Of a DNA stretch of 64,000 nucleotides, positions 26,057-37,944 are shown piece by piece; position 1 is the first letter of the stretch, and each line of letters starts with the position of its first letter. The stretch lies in contig OX457031.1 in the NCBI GenBank assembly GCA_949752745.1, forward strand, positions 46,829,257 through 46,893,256. The letters run 5' to 3'. The notes under the pieces are model-generated. The model saw nothing but the letters and a program-made list of their open reading frames with translations. It was not told the DNA's origin and ran no database searches. This DNA comes from Protula sp. h YS-2021. Lineage: Eukaryota > Annelida > Polychaeta > Sabellida > Serpulidae. The position numbers were made by a program, and so were the translations under genes.

Positions 26057-27940
26057 TTTTTAGACCAGCCGATTTTGTCAGGCTGCTCTTATCACATATG
26101 TACATATGTACATATGTAAACTTTTACTTTAACTGCTTCTCCGTCAGTTTTCATCGGATTCCTTTCAAAATTTGCACGAATGTTCTCTAGATAGGCCTTT
26201 CTTGAATAATTACCTTTTTGGCAATAAATGCTGGCAATTTAAAATTTTTTGGTTGCTAATTTTCTCAATGCTTTTTCTCCCACAATTTTGATGGATTTTC
26301 TTCAAATTTTGTACAAATGTTTATAAGGAAGGTCTCTTAAAAATACTTTTTTGGCTATGCACCTAGAATTAACCAAATAGGGGGCTTTTTTATTATTGCT
26401 GGAATGCTTGTTCCCACTCAATTTGGATCGGATTTCATTTCAATTTTACATGTTTGTTTCCTAGACGGTTCTCTCTTGAAAAAATACTTTTTTTTGGCGA
26501 TCGACCAAATATTTGGCCAAATGGGGCTCATTTTAATTTTTAAGAGGCAATTTTCAAAATTCTTATAATGCTGTTCCTTACAAATTTTTTACGAATACTT
26601 ACTGGGCAGGCATCTCTTGAAATCGTTCTCGATCCGCCAAAATTGGGACGAATAGGGGGCATTTTAAAATTTTTCTGATAGCTTATTTTCCGAAGGCTTT
26701 AACTTCCAAAATTTTGATCGGATTCTTCAGTGATCAGCATAAAATTTGCAAATATTTGTAACCTTGATGTTTCTCTTTCAAAAAATTACCTTTCTCGAGT
26801 CTCATAAAAATTGGCCTATTGGCTTCATTTTAAATCTTTTTGTTTTCAAAACGCGTTGTCGGTTGCAGTTTTATTGGATTTATTCGAATTTTCAGATTAT
26901 TACTCTGCATGTGAGGTTTTCTTGAAAATATCTTTTTTTGCGGACCTCTAAAAATTGGTCTCATGCCGCCGTTTCAATGTTTTGGGGATCAATTTTTTCA
27001 AAATAGTTTTGCAAGTAAATTTAATCAGATTGCTTCCACTTTTAGGCGTAATGCAGTGCTCTTTGAAATTTACTTTTCTGAAATCCGCCAGTGATAAGGC
27101 AAATGCCGTCCTTTAAAACAGTTTGATTCACAAGACATAGGCTGGTCACTAGATCTGGGCTGGTCAAAATAACCCTGAACATTCTTATTAATTCACTTCA
27201 TGACAGATAATCCCCTTTCGTAACACTGGTAGACAGAGGGAACAACAGAGAGAGTTGTATCAATGTCAAAATGTTAACAGAATCATTTCTGTCAGTAATG
27301 TTCTAGTGTTTGACAGTCGCGATACGGCATAATACACACATGTTCATTTGAACACACCTCATGACACAAGATAAAAAATAAAGAAATGAAAATGCCTTTT
27401 TTATGTAGGTAGCAACTTTTTGCTACCTCAAATATTTCTAGGTAGTAAATCCGCATAACCAGATAGCACTTGCACGCAAAAATAGCCTTAATTTCGAGCT
27501 CTGCACCATCCAGAGAATATTCGCACAAAATTCGAAAGGAATCAAATCACAATTGTTCCAGAAGCATTTTGAAAATTGGTTAACGAAAAATTTCTGAAAG
27601 GCACCATTTGGTGAACCTCCAAAAAAATATAAACTTTCAAAATAGAACCATCCAGGGAACAACCGAACAAAATTAGAAAGAAATCCGATCAAGCATCCGA
27701 GAAGCATTTTTGAAATTGGCTACCAATAAATTTAAAGATGAACGTTATCTGGTCAATTTTTGGTGGATCGCCAGAAAAAGTAATTTTTCAAGAGGCCTTC
27801 TCTGTAAACATTCATGCAAAATTTGAAGACAATCCGATCAAAACTGAGGGAGAAGCATTTTAAGTAAAAGCTTACATACGTTCACGTACTGACGACGGAT
27901 ACTGATAAGGCCAGCTCGACGAAGTAGGCTGGTCTAAAAA
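26057..27940. mobile_element. Foldback-like element with tandem-repeat arms
   Basis: The outer ends are inverted copies of TTTTTAGACCAGCC. Going inward, both arms carry diverged ~140 bp units with GATCGGATT, TTCAAATTTT(G), A(C/T)AAATGTT(T) and the phrase TCTCTTGAAA. In the left arm (to about 27110) they read forward, in the right arm (about 27440-27880) reversed. A different centre of about 300 bp separates the arms and includes the small hairpin AGGTAGCAA/TTGCTACCT (27414-27435). No protein is encoded. The architecture matches foldback elements, whose long inverted termini are tandem arrays. Confidence 0.7.
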
Positions 27941-27949
27941 CGATAGCAG

Positions 27950-28490
27950 GTGCCTAACACCGTACAAGTAGCCGATTTGACAGCATCCCTTTCCCTTTTT
28001 TCGTTTCAAATAATGAGGAGAAATTTTCTGGGGCCCGGGTCGATATCAAGGAACCTGAAATTTTTATATCACAAACATGTACATGAAGATGAGGCCCGAT
28101 ATGCATTCATATCACAGAATGTCGAAATTCCACTAAGGACTCTATTTACAGCATGAACCAATCCTTCCCCTCCTCCCACCCCTACGCCGGTATTCAGTAA
28201 CGTAGCTCAAACTTACGCTGAAACTAAAAATTAGAGCCATTGTGAGATTTTCTTATTCATTAAGTAAAACCGAAGTTCAAAATTAATCTAGCATGGAGAT
28301 GAGTTACATATGCGAAGTTCACTGAGAAGCTAGAAACATTTTATTGCTGTTAAATAGCTTAATCACACTTTTGAGCAAATGCGTTAAACTTATTTTGAGT
28401 ACGAGTATAAGAAAAGTTATTGAAGTAGATTGGCCAGTGTTTTTGTTAAAACAAAAACGGATATGTCTCCCCCGCCCCCAATCAGTCGCG
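27950..28490. other. No gene recognised
   Basis: Short open frames without family signature; nothing else seen. Confidence 0.45.
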
Positions 28491-28497
28491 TGGAAGA

Positions 28498-29110
28498 ACT
28501 TCGCAGTAAACATTTCAACTACATATGGGTTCTTCTTGCCATGTTTCAGCCTAATCCAACAAACAGTTTCGGAGACATCGCAATAATTATGGCCAAAAAA
28601 GTTTAAAATCAAAAATTGAAAAATTCGCCAAAAATACATTTTCAACGGAAATAAAGAAAAACTTCGCAGTAAACATTTACACGTTTTGTGAGTTCTTCTT
28701 GCCAAGTTTCAGCCTAATCCAACAAACCGTTTCGGAGATATCGCAACAATATGGCCAAAAAAAGTTCAAAATCAAAAATTTAAAAATACGCCAAAAATAC
28801 ATTTTCACCGGAAATAAAGTAAAACTTCACAGTAAACATTTGCACTATATGTGTGTTGTTCTTGCCACGTTTCAGCGTAATCCAACAAACCGTTTTGGAG
28901 ATATAGCCTGCCAAAGTGAAAAAAATGCACGAACCCCCCCCCCCCCCCCCCCATGTTCAAAAATGTGTCAAAAATACAATTTTTAAGGAAACAAAAAAAA
29001 AAAAATACCACGGGCATCATCTAGACATCATTAATTTCATAAGAACTCACTGCGGACAGACGGCAAGACGGACACACCAAATGCTATATATATCTCCCTT
29101 AGGGGGAAGA
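28498..29110 (+). repeat. 163 bp tandem element
   Basis: Nearly three units start at 28501, 28664 and 28827 (step 163). Each has CGCAGTAAACATTT, GTTCTTCTTGCCA, TTTCAGCCTAATCCAACAAA and GGCCAAAAAA. The third ends in a C run (28937-28953). A tail with GGACAGACGGCAAGACGGAC and TATATCTCCCTTAGGGGG follows. The order (160-170 bp units, then a GACGGAC tract, then a hairpin-like end) parallels the elements at 32120-33554 and 48252-49170. Confidence 0.7.
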
Positions 29111-29222
29111 CATATAATACGGACTGGAGCTGAAGTCATTTGTCCACTTTTGTCACAGAAAGTTAATACTTTACCAGGCATCCCAAAAGTTTCGTCCCCA
29201 GTTGAGTTTTCATGCACCTTAC

Positions 29223-29357
29223 TCGAAACGGATAGGACAGGGAAAACGAAACGCAGAATTCGAAACGGATAGGACGTAGATTCCGAAAGGGATAGCAGAG
29301 TGAAAAAGAAACTTAGAATTCTAAACAGACAGGACAGGGAAAACGAAACGCAGAACA
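29223..29357 (+). repeat. ~38 bp tandem repeat
   Basis: Three units share CGAAACGGATAGGACAGGG and AACGAAACGCAGAA, the middle one more diverged and longer. Non-coding as far as can be seen. Confidence 0.6.
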
Positions 29358-29359
29358 GT

Positions 29360-31530
29360 CGACCATGGGATCAGCGCTTGCAATCAATATTGTGACTCAT
29401 ACTGAAAATTAAGGTTTCAGTCAACTATGAGTTGTACTTGTTTATCAAGCGAAACACAGATTTACTTTGAGCCAGCACGGGCGGGTTTTTAAACTATATA
29501 AACTTAAATAAGAAAGCTAGCAACGTTTTCTTTTTCACCAAACATGTTTGAAGTGCTTTATTTCAGTAACTTTAAGTTGTACAATCTAAACAATGCAAGG
29601 ACCAATAGTTTAAGACTTTTTCTTTAATCTTTTGTACACAATGCAAGACTTTGTTTAATCTCCAAAAATCTATGCATTGATTTATGAACTGAATCACGAT
29701 AAACGCTTGAAACCTGCAGCTGTACAACCTCACAAACTGGTCAGGAAGAACACAAAAAACCTTTTCAACACTGCTCAATTTTCTTGACATTCAGCTGTTT
29801 TATTACAGAGTTAGACGCAGCCTAATCTTTCCAGTTCGTTTTCCCGAAAAACAGTAAATAATTTTTAAATTTTAAAATCATTTTAATTTCTTTCCTCAAT
29901 CAAAATTTAACAATATCACGACGGCAGATCCACTGCGGCCGAGGTCTTGAAGGTTCTGGTGAGTTTCAATAAATGTTCAGTTGCGCATGCGAATCAAGTG
30001 CGGCTATTGTGACGTCATCTCCTGGGTGTCCGTTAAGGCGTCAGCATAAACAAACTGAAATTTTAAAAATTACGTCATTGAACAGGTGCAGTATGCGGGT
30101 TTCTTCTCAACAACTGTAGCACACACAGACAGGTGTAATGTCAAATGTAAGCAATATAAGACCAGGGAGAAAGACAGGCTTGTTTCTCGTCCCAAAAAAA
30201 GTTATACCTTGCCGTGCCCGAACTTTTTAGATTTTTCTGAAAACTTCGGTGACTCGGTATTTGCAAATCCCGCAAAATATAGTTTAATGGCTTTATAAAA
30301 CATCTGGGTGACATAATGCTTATCAGTTTATAATGTCCAAAACAGAAGCTGCTCATCTTCAATCAAATTCACGGTTTCATATATATATTTATTATTTCAT
30401 GTTGGTTTAGGTTGTCCTGGGTGGGATAAATCAACAAAATATGACTACGTCCAGTCCTATTACACGACTATATGAGAACGAGATATGATGTTCTCGAACC
30501 GTTCTCACCTGAGTGGGGTCAGCTCCGGCATATTTGGTTCTGCTCCTCTTCTGAACCCTGAACATACAAAATCAAAGAATGAAACAACGGTTAACAGTAA
30601 GCAGGCAGTGCCTAGCTACTCAAGGGCCAATGCTCAACGTCAACGCCTATCTACTCGGCGGCCACAGCGGATAGTAAACAGGCAGTGTCGAGTTACTCAA
30701 GGGTCACGGCTAGCAGTCAATAAGTAGTAACCAGCTACTTAAGAGCCACCAGCTACTCATACGTGTAATGCAGGCTTATTTAAAACTTCCGGACGTGATA
30801 GGATTATTTGGATTGGCGTATACAATCCAAACAAAATTTCTAGCCAGATTATATTTGAATTTCTATTCAGCTGAATTACGGATAGTGAAAACAATAGTAG
30901 ACTTGCCGCTGAATTATTTCAACAGTATCCTGTACGGCGCCATAAAGCGAAAACCAACTTCATTCTACGGAAGGATTGCGGAGTATACAAAATGAAATTG
31001 TAGAAGCCAAACAAAATGTATCAAATTGCAATTGTGTACCCCAATCGGACGTGGTTTAAGTACACACACCGACGAAGAAATAACCACTGCAATTTCATAG
31101 AGGCCACATTAATACCCCACAGGTCACGAGTAGCCCCCCCCCCCCCTATCATTGCAGCAAAAGCTTTTACTTCTGTTACATAGAACGATTACTGCAATTC
31201 TCCATTAAAACAGCGACAAAAAAATAGAAAAAAATAATGAGCTACTGCACCAGTTGAGTGATGCACTCCCGTAAAAAGAAATGATAAGAAACCGTCAGCG
31301 TGCTTTAACCGCGTACAAAAGTCACAAAGCCAATTCACAGAAAAACAACAGGCATGACTCCGAGACACTATGACGATGGCTTTATGACGTAAAACGTTTT
31401 CCTTTGCATTGCGCAAGTTGCTATGCGACACTCGTGTCGCAGGACAATACCATGAACAATTTTCGAGCAAAATCTTGAGTTTTTGGCTTTTTTCCGCTAT
31501 CTTTGAATCGATTTTGCTTGTTTGTGTTAC
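29360..31530. other. No gene recognised; weak repeats near 30590-30760
   Basis: Degenerate copies of a CAGGCAGTG...AGCTACTCAAGGGCCA phrase lie at about 30600-30760. A C run lies at 31134-31146. The remaining open frames have no family signature. Confidence 0.45.
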
Positions 31531-31531
31531 A

Positions 31532-31680
31532 ATGGGGATAGATCCTGGTGCAGTCGTCTTTTGTATGGGATTCGAGCACTTGTGGAAGGCCAATGAACTC
31601 ACCGCTGTGCGGTTCGTTCACAGGCCTTACAAGCGTGCTCGAATCCCATACAAAGCACTCAGCCCATGATCTATCCCCAT
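31532..31680. repeat. 149 bp imperfect palindrome
   Basis: Starts ATGGGGATAGATC and ends with its exact reverse complement. A second perfect arm pair (TTTGTATGGGATTCGAGCAC) lies further in, then partly paired arms around AAGGCC. No coding. A small foldback or MITE-type element is the simplest reading. Confidence 0.75.
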
Positions 31681-31763
31681 AATAAAGAACAGTCAAAGAA
31701 ATCTAACTCTTTTATATTCAAACTAACTTCAGTGAATCTGTCAAATTTTGGAGGATCAATATC

Positions 31764-31872
31764 AGTGACTTTATAACGTCACTAAAACTTTTTTTAGTGA
31801 CTTGACAATGTCACTCAGTAAATCAGTGACTTTACAAAGGCACTGAAATTTTCATGACTTTGTAAAGTCACT
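31764..31872. repeat. Four spaced near-palindromic 20-mers
   Basis: Twenty-base near-palindromes with consensus AGTGACTTTACAAAGTCACT lie at 31764-31783, 31796-31815, 31825-31844 and 31853-31872, starting 32, 29 and 28 bases apart. A perfect 10 bp stem (GTCACTAAAA, 4 nt loop) joins the first two (31778-31801) and a 15 bp stem (AGTGACTTTACAAAG) joins the last two (31825-31872). Spacing of about three helical turns could suit cooperative protein binding, but this is only inference. Confidence 0.75.
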
Positions 31873-32119
31873 TATTTGACAGATGCACTGTAAGACACAC
31901 ACATATCATGCCCTTCTCATTTTGCTTGGATCATTGAATTTCTCGTCCGTGGGGCCAGGAGGCTCCCCAATAGAAAAACTTGCTAGTGGTACCACCACGA
32001 TCACATAAAATGACACAGGAACCTGGTTCGATCTCCGACAGGGTCGTGTATACTTTCACGACATTTGTAAGATTTTTACTGCTAGGCCCATTAACTTTAT
32101 CTAATTGGTATGGTTCCCA

Positions 32120-33554
32120 GCGACACAGAAACTTGACTACGTCTCGAGGAGTACGTCTATCCCCCGTGGGGGATATGGTTTGTGTAAGGCTGTTGCGTGT
32201 TGACTACGCAAAAAAAAATTTACAAGTGGAAGGATGTAAGTCGACGTAGTGTCTAACATTTAGACGGATCAATCCATTAACCATTAACTATTCGCGTGAG
32301 ACTGTCGTAGGTACGCTAAGTACAGCGCCGATTTTGAGAAATTCGCCATTTTGTCAAGTCCCTTCCGGAAAATGCTTTATCACTGCACTGCGGAAGGTGC
32401 CAGGGAGGCCGTGTGCAGAATTTGAAACGAATCCATTCATTAATGTGGCCTGTAGACGCGTGAGACTGCCGTATATATAAAGTCCAGTGCCAATTTTCAA
32501 ATGTCCGCCATTTCGTCAATTTTTGGCCGATTCGGAAAATTTTTGGTCACTGCACTGCGGAACGTTCCAGAGAAGCCGTGTACAAAATCTGAAAGGAATC
32601 CGTCTATTAATGTGGCCTGTAGACGCGTGAGACTACCGTATATACGCTAAGTCCAGTGCCAATTTTCAAATGTCCGCCATTTTGTCAATTTTTGGCCGAT
32701 CCGGAAAATTCTTGGTCACTGCACTGCGGAAGGTTCCAGAGAAGCCGTGTACAATATTGAAACGAATCCGTCTATTAATGTGGCCTGAAGACGCGTGAGA
32801 CTGCCGTATATACGCTACGTCCAGTGCCAATTTTCAAAAGTCCGCCATTTTGTCAATTTTTGGCCGATCCAGAAAATTATTGGTCAGTGCACTGCGAAAG
32901 GTTCCAGAGAAGCCCTGTACAAAATTTGAAACGAATTTGTCTATTAATGTGGCTTGTGGCTTGTACACGCGTGAGACTGCCGTATATATAAAGTCCAGTG
33001 CCAATTTTCAAATGTCCGCCATTTTGTCAATTTTTGGCCGATTCGGAAAATTCTTGGTCACTGCACTGCGGAAGGTTCCAGAGAAGCCCTGTACAAAATC
33101 TGAAAGGAATCCGTCTATTAATGTGGCCTGTAGACGCGTGAGACTGCCGTATATACGCTAAGTCCAGTGCCAATTTTCAAATGTCCGCCATTTTGTCAAT
33201 TTTTGGCCGATCCGGAAAATTCTTGGTCACTGCACTGCGGAAGGTTCCAGAGAAGCCGTGTACAAAATTTGAAACGAATCCGTCTATTAATGTGGCCTGT
33301 AGACGCGTGAGACTGCCGTATATACGCTAAGTCCAGTGCCAATTTTCAAATGTCCGCCATTTTGTCAATTTTTGGTCGATCCGGAAAATTCTTGGTCACT
33401 GCACTGCGGAAGGTTCCAGAGAAGCCGTGTACAAAATTTTAACCGAATCCATGTATTAATGTGGCCTGTAGGCGCGTGAGACTGAAGCGTGACAGACGGA
33501 CAGACGGACAGACCGAAAAGTTCAAAACTGTATCCCTCCGTTTCACGGGGGATA
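32120..33554 (+). mobile_element. Non-autonomous element with seven ~168 bp units and terminal hairpin
   Basis: GCGTGAGACT recurs at 32294, 32458, 32625, 32793, 32969, 33136, 33305 and 33474, steps of 164-176. Units contain CCAGTGCCAATTTTCAAA, TGTCCGCCATTTTGTCAATT and TCACTGCACTGCGGAA. The left leader has TTGACTACGTCTCGAGGAGT. The right end is a GACGGACAGAC tract and the 24 nt hairpin at 33531-33554. The whole arrangement occurs inverted at 48252-49170 inside a WDR75 intron. No protein is encoded. ~160 bp tandem cores are typical of Helentron-derived elements in molluscs; this family link is inference. Confidence 0.75.
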
Positions 33555-33559
33555 ATGAG

Positions 33560-33872
33560 ACGTTTTTTACGTAAAATTTTTCCATATCGCAGCAGTGGCA
33601 TTTAAGTCCTGAAACGTCTGGATGACTTACGATACTACTTCCTTCCTCCAGCTATGACGGTCTTATGTATCCAAATAATTCTAATTTTTAATAAATTATA
33701 ATACATATCCCTTTAACCGATGGGTAAATTGCTTCGTTGTTGAAACTTCCATTACTAAACAGCATGATCCCCCCCACAAAAAAAAAAAACAAAAAAAAAA
33801 AACACCTACTTTATGTAGACTGAATCTGTTCTCAGCAACAGCTGAATCTATTTATATTTACATACATGATGT
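33560..33872. other. No gene recognised
   Basis: AT-rich sequence with A runs at about 33778-33802; nothing else seen. Confidence 0.4.
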
Positions 33873-33881
33873 CTTCTATGA

Positions 33882-34598
33882 GGGATCTAGGACAAAATCC
33901 CCCCGGGACTAAACCCCCCCGCGCGCATAACCCCCCGTGTCAAAACCCCCCGATCGGACCAACCCCCCCCCCTCTCAGCCTAATCAAAATGTCAATATAA
34001 TGTGTCAAATTTAAACACACGTTTATTGCATCATGATTTTACAACTTCAGATGTAGTTCACTTGTACAACATTTTGCAAAAGCTGTTTTACTACGATGAC
34101 TACAACTGGCTAATGTCAACAGTCACTTTTGGTTTAAAACTGAATATTGTAGGTTATTCCTCTGAGAAAATCTAAGATGTTTCTGTTGCGAAAGTTCTAA
34201 CAATGTGCGCTATCCTATTTCCTAAATAACAGGAATTCATACTTCAGATGTTTTAATTGAGATCGACATACAGACTAGATGACAAGGGTGTAATTTGTAC
34301 TTCAGATCCTGTGATTGTAAGACGACAGAACAGGGCACGGCAGAAGCTCTGATTGCATTTGAGATCAAAGCTCGTAATAATATGACTGCCATTATGTACC
34401 TTTTATACCTTTATAATCAGTAATCATAAAGTAACGATAACATAATATCGGAGGCTGCTTAAAAGTTGTTGGAGTGGGGAGGGGGGGGGGGGTTTGGTCC
34501 TCTCCATATGGGGGGTTTTAGCATGGGGGGGGGGTTATGCGCGCGGGGGGGTTCGGTCCCGGGGGGGGGTTGGTCTCGGGGGGGTTCTGTCCGGAACC
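33882..34598. mobile_element. TIR element with C-run termini and 9 bp target duplication
   Basis: Flanked by identical 9 bp direct repeats CTTCTATGA (33873-33881 and 34599-34607). The left terminus starts GGGATCTAGGACAAAATCC and the right terminus, reversed, starts GGGTTCCGGACAGAACC. Each terminus then carries four to five runs of 6-9 C (left) or G (right) separated by short spacers such as GCGCGCATAA and GATCGGACCAA. The interior is AT-rich and without coding capacity. A 9 bp duplication and GG start fit Mutator-like elements; the class is inference. Confidence 0.8.
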
Positions 34599-34899
34599 CT
34601 TCTATGACTTCTGAAGGGAAATTAAGCAATTGCCGTTTGGTGATAATCGCAGTTTAATAGCTTCTTACAATCATCTCGCGCGACTGAAGGCCCAACAATA
34701 AAATGCTGCACAATTTCAACGCCTTGTATTATTGTATCTGTCGACTGCAATTCGATGAATATTGCAGCTGCACAACTGTTAAATATCAACTCCGACACAT
34801 GATCGCTTTAATGCTTAATGGAAAATAAGACCGACAAGTCTTTTGGTATTTGCTAAAGGCCCTCAAAGTACAACGCCAATGATATACAACTTCTGTGTT

Positions 34900-35150
34900 G
34901 AGCTTTCTTTAACAGAAAAGAATACGGAATTGACCACAAATCTCCCGCAATAATATAAATGTTTTACGCATAGCGAACATGGTTTATTACGTGAAAAGTG
35001 ACAATAAATTTTGTAATTATCCACCAAACACTTATAAACTAATATTTCAAAAAGCATGGAAGAAATTATTTTGTAGATAATCCATGACCACTTTATTTAA
35101 ATTTTTGGTCATTTGACTTTGGTCGCACGATACCTAAAGCCCGGAACGTA
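34900..35150 (+). repeat. Dispersed repeat, copy 2
   Basis: Same order of phrases as at 4866-5200: TTTATTACGTGAA, TTTGTAATTATCC, ATATTTCAAAAA, TTTGGTCATTTGACTTTGG. It ends in a run of A (35152-35175). Confidence 0.65.
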
Positions 35151-35279
35151 AAAAAAAAAAAAAAAAAAAAAAAAACCATTTGACAGGTGAGTGCGGAAGT
35201 TGTTTTTCTGCCCTTTAACGAAGCAACAAAAGATGAACAGTTCATTAAAAAATATGCCTGTTTCACAAGAAAGGGCATA

Positions 35280-35790
35280 TTGGGCATTGGTACTAGTTGA
35301 CTTGCGGTCTTCCTATGACAACAAGAGTCATAGCTCCTATAACAGAACTCAACACTGATGTTACTTCTACCAGTCTCGGTGCAAGACACGAACCAATGGC
35401 GTTAATTTAGAAAGGGTGCATCAAATAAATGGCTCAATTATAAATTATGGCGCACACATTTTATGGTCAAATAAAAATTTTTTAGTGCAAAAAATATGTT
35501 TTCTTCAGATCAGGATATAGAAACCCCCACTAAAGTCCACAAAAATGATGAATATACAATTTCAAAATCACTCTTTATACAGCTTAACGAGTTTCGCCGA
35601 GGTCGAAAATAATCCGCCAGGATACTTCTTAGTATTCTTAAGAAAAAGGCTGCTCCTTCGAACGTGCCCTGGAACGTGCGCCGAAAGGTCCACAGCTTCG
35701 AAAGTTTAGATGAGTGGCCATTTCTATTGAAGAAACTTTGACCCTTTTTGTCCTAGGAAGATAGAAAGGTCAGATGAGACTACTTGAGCA
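35280..35790 (+). repeat. Diverged tandem segment, copy 1 of 3
   Basis: Begins near CTTCCTATGACAACAAGAG (about 35310). Contains ATAAATTATGGCGCACAC, TTTTATGGTCAAATAA, TTTCGCCGAGGTCGAAAATA and GTCCTAGGAAGATAGAAAGG. Copies 2 and 3 follow in the same orientation. No gene is recognised in them. Confidence 0.65.
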
Positions 35791-35814
35791 TGAAATTTCA
35801 GTAAATGTTTGAAT

Positions 35815-36010
35815 AATAGGATATACAGGATTCGTATCTTGGGACATAAGAAGTTGACCCCTGTTAGCGGAATAATGGAAGGCTTCGTAGCTCTGACGGG
35901 TCTAGGAAAACTCCCCCTGGAATACTCCTCCCCGACTATTCCCCCTGGAAAACTCCCCCCATAGGAATATTCCCCCGAGGAATACTCCCCCCCCCCCCTC
36001 CCTTTATATC
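35815..36010 (-). repeat. Fragment related to the 734 bp repeat, with C-run insert
   Basis: On the minus strand the phrases TACGAAGCCTTCC, CTGCTAATAGG-like and GTCAACTT match part of the repeats at 40453 and 45637. The region 35910-36000 adds several GGAATA(C/T)TCCCCC units ending in a long C run. Confidence 0.5.
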
Positions 36011-36359
36011 GCCATTTCTTCATGCAACAAATGTGGAAACACTTTTTCAAAAGTACATTTTTTTATGCCGTTAAACAATAAAATGACGACCGAAATATTT
36101 TTTTATAATTTTGATGCCCTTCACTTTTCACATTACACTTACAAACGGTGTGCAATTACCATTTAAAACTTACTTCTAAACTGATGTGTCCCATTTTTGA
36201 AAATGTCAGAATTACTAATCATTACACTAAGTCCCCGGCATTCGAGAGTCGAGATTGGAATCGGGAAGAAGCCACCAGTTTTCCTCTTAATAATACCAGT
36301 GACTCCGGAAGAATTCACTACTTAAGCCCTACTCTGGCTCTATTGACACAGAGATACAC

Positions 36360-37165
36360 CGTGTAACTTAGTCCCAGATGACTCTTGCGGCCTTCCTATG
36401 ACAACAAGGGCCATAGTTCCTACAACAGAAATGGCCATCTTAGAAAGGATGTGTCACATAAATGGACCAGTTATAGATTATCGCGCGCAAGTTTTATCAG
36501 GGTGGCCACCTGGAATCCGAAATGAAATTCTCTGTGTTTTCTCTGAGTTTTCCAGACATTTTCCATACAATGAATTTTGACAGCGCAGGTTTTCAGAATT
36601 CCAACACTTACATGTTTTGATTGAAAAACAATAATCATCGACTACGTTTACTTTGTAAAAGAAAAATTTACGTGGAAATACCCTGGAAAACTTGGAATTT
36701 TCCAAAAATTAAATTCCCTGAGTTTTCCCTGAGATTTGCCGGAATTACCAAATTCCCTGAGTTTTCACTGACTGGAAAATGTCGATGCATTTTTCCCTGA
36801 ATTCCCTGATTTCCAGGGTCGGTGGCCACCTTGAATTTTATGGTCAGGTAACACTTTTGTGCTGAGAAATATAGATGTTATATTGAGATCAATTTACAGA
36901 AATCCCAATTATCGCCAACAAGAACAATAAATACCGATTTGCAAGACCACTTCTCATCAAGTTTGGAAGTTTCTTCGAGGTCGAAAATAATGCGGCAGAA
37001 TACTTCTCTTGTGTGTTTTTAAAGAAAAAGCCTGCTAATTCAAACCTCAGTGTCCTTGAATGCGCGCCGAAAGGTCTATAACTTCCAGAGTTGAAATCAA
37101 TGGCAAATTCTATTGCAGGAACTGTGACCGTTTCTGTCCTAGGAAGACATAAAGGTTGCGCTGGG
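36360..37165 (+). repeat. Diverged tandem segment, copy 2 of 3, interrupted by a MITE
   Basis: Same phrase order as copy 1 (CTTCCTATGACAACAAGG, TTTCTTCGAGGTCGAAAATA, GTCCTAGGAAGACATAAAGG). It is split at the AGTTTTATGGTCAG phrase by the element at 36498-36835. Confidence 0.65.
36498..36835. mobile_element. MITE with GGTGGCCACC termini
   Basis: Begins CAGGGTGGCCACCTGGAA and ends GGTCGGTGGCCACCTTGAA, inverted copies of each other. The interior has repeated AATTCCCTGAGTTTTCC phrases and no gene. TTTTAT flanks it on both sides (36492-36497, 36836-36841). The uninterrupted target is seen in the paralogous copies at about 35456 and 37365 (TTTTATGG(T/A)CA). Confidence 0.8.
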
Positions 37166-37199
37166 GCTACGTGTAAATGTGAGGAAGAGCTGATTCATA

Positions 37200-37740
37200 G
37201 TCCTAGATGACTCTTGCTATCTTCCTATGACAGCAAGAGCCATAGTTCCTACAATAGGAAATGTCATTGATGTCAATTTTCAAATCTCCGCGCACGACTC
37301 GGGCCAACGGCGTTATTTCAGACAGGGTGCATCACATAAATGGCCCAATTATAAATTACGGCGCACAACTTTTATGGACAGATAACAATTTTTTACTGAG
37401 AAAAATAAGTGTTTTGTTGAGATCAGGACATCGAATCCCTCATTATCGCCCACAACAACAGTGAATTCACACTTGCAAAACCACGCTCACTCTAGTTTGG
37501 GAGTTTCGCTGAGGTCGAAAATAATGCGCCAGGGTACTTCTCAGTGTGCTTTTAAAGAAAAAGCCTGCCAGTTCGAGCCTCAGTGTCCTTGAACGGGCGC
37601 CGAAAGAACCAGGACCTCGAAAATTGAGATCAATGGTCATTTCTATTGCAGGAACTGTGACCCTTTCTGTCCTTGGAAGATAGAAAGGGTCCGCTTGGAC
37701 TGGCTGATTCAGAGCTACTTTCGAGGCTGGAATCAATTTT
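37200..37740 (+). repeat. Diverged tandem segment, copy 3 of 3
   Basis: Contains CTTCCTATGACAGCAAGAGC, AAATTACGGCGCACAAC, TTTTATGGACAGATAAC, GTTTCGCTGAGGTCGAAAAT and GTCCTTGGAAGATAGAAAGG in the same order as copies 1 and 2. Confidence 0.65.
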
Positions 37741-37944
37741 CATTTTAGTATAGCTGGAAACAGGTTGTCAAATTTGCCTCTGACTTATTTACTGGACTGT
37801 TACATTTTCTTATCACCAATTTGTGGTAACCAATTTTACCTTCTTCCCCTGGTAGACACACAAGCCAAATGACACTGTGCATTTCGAATAAAATGCGCAA
37901 TAATTCTGCCGGGTAAAAAACGAAAAGAAATTAGAGATTTCGTC

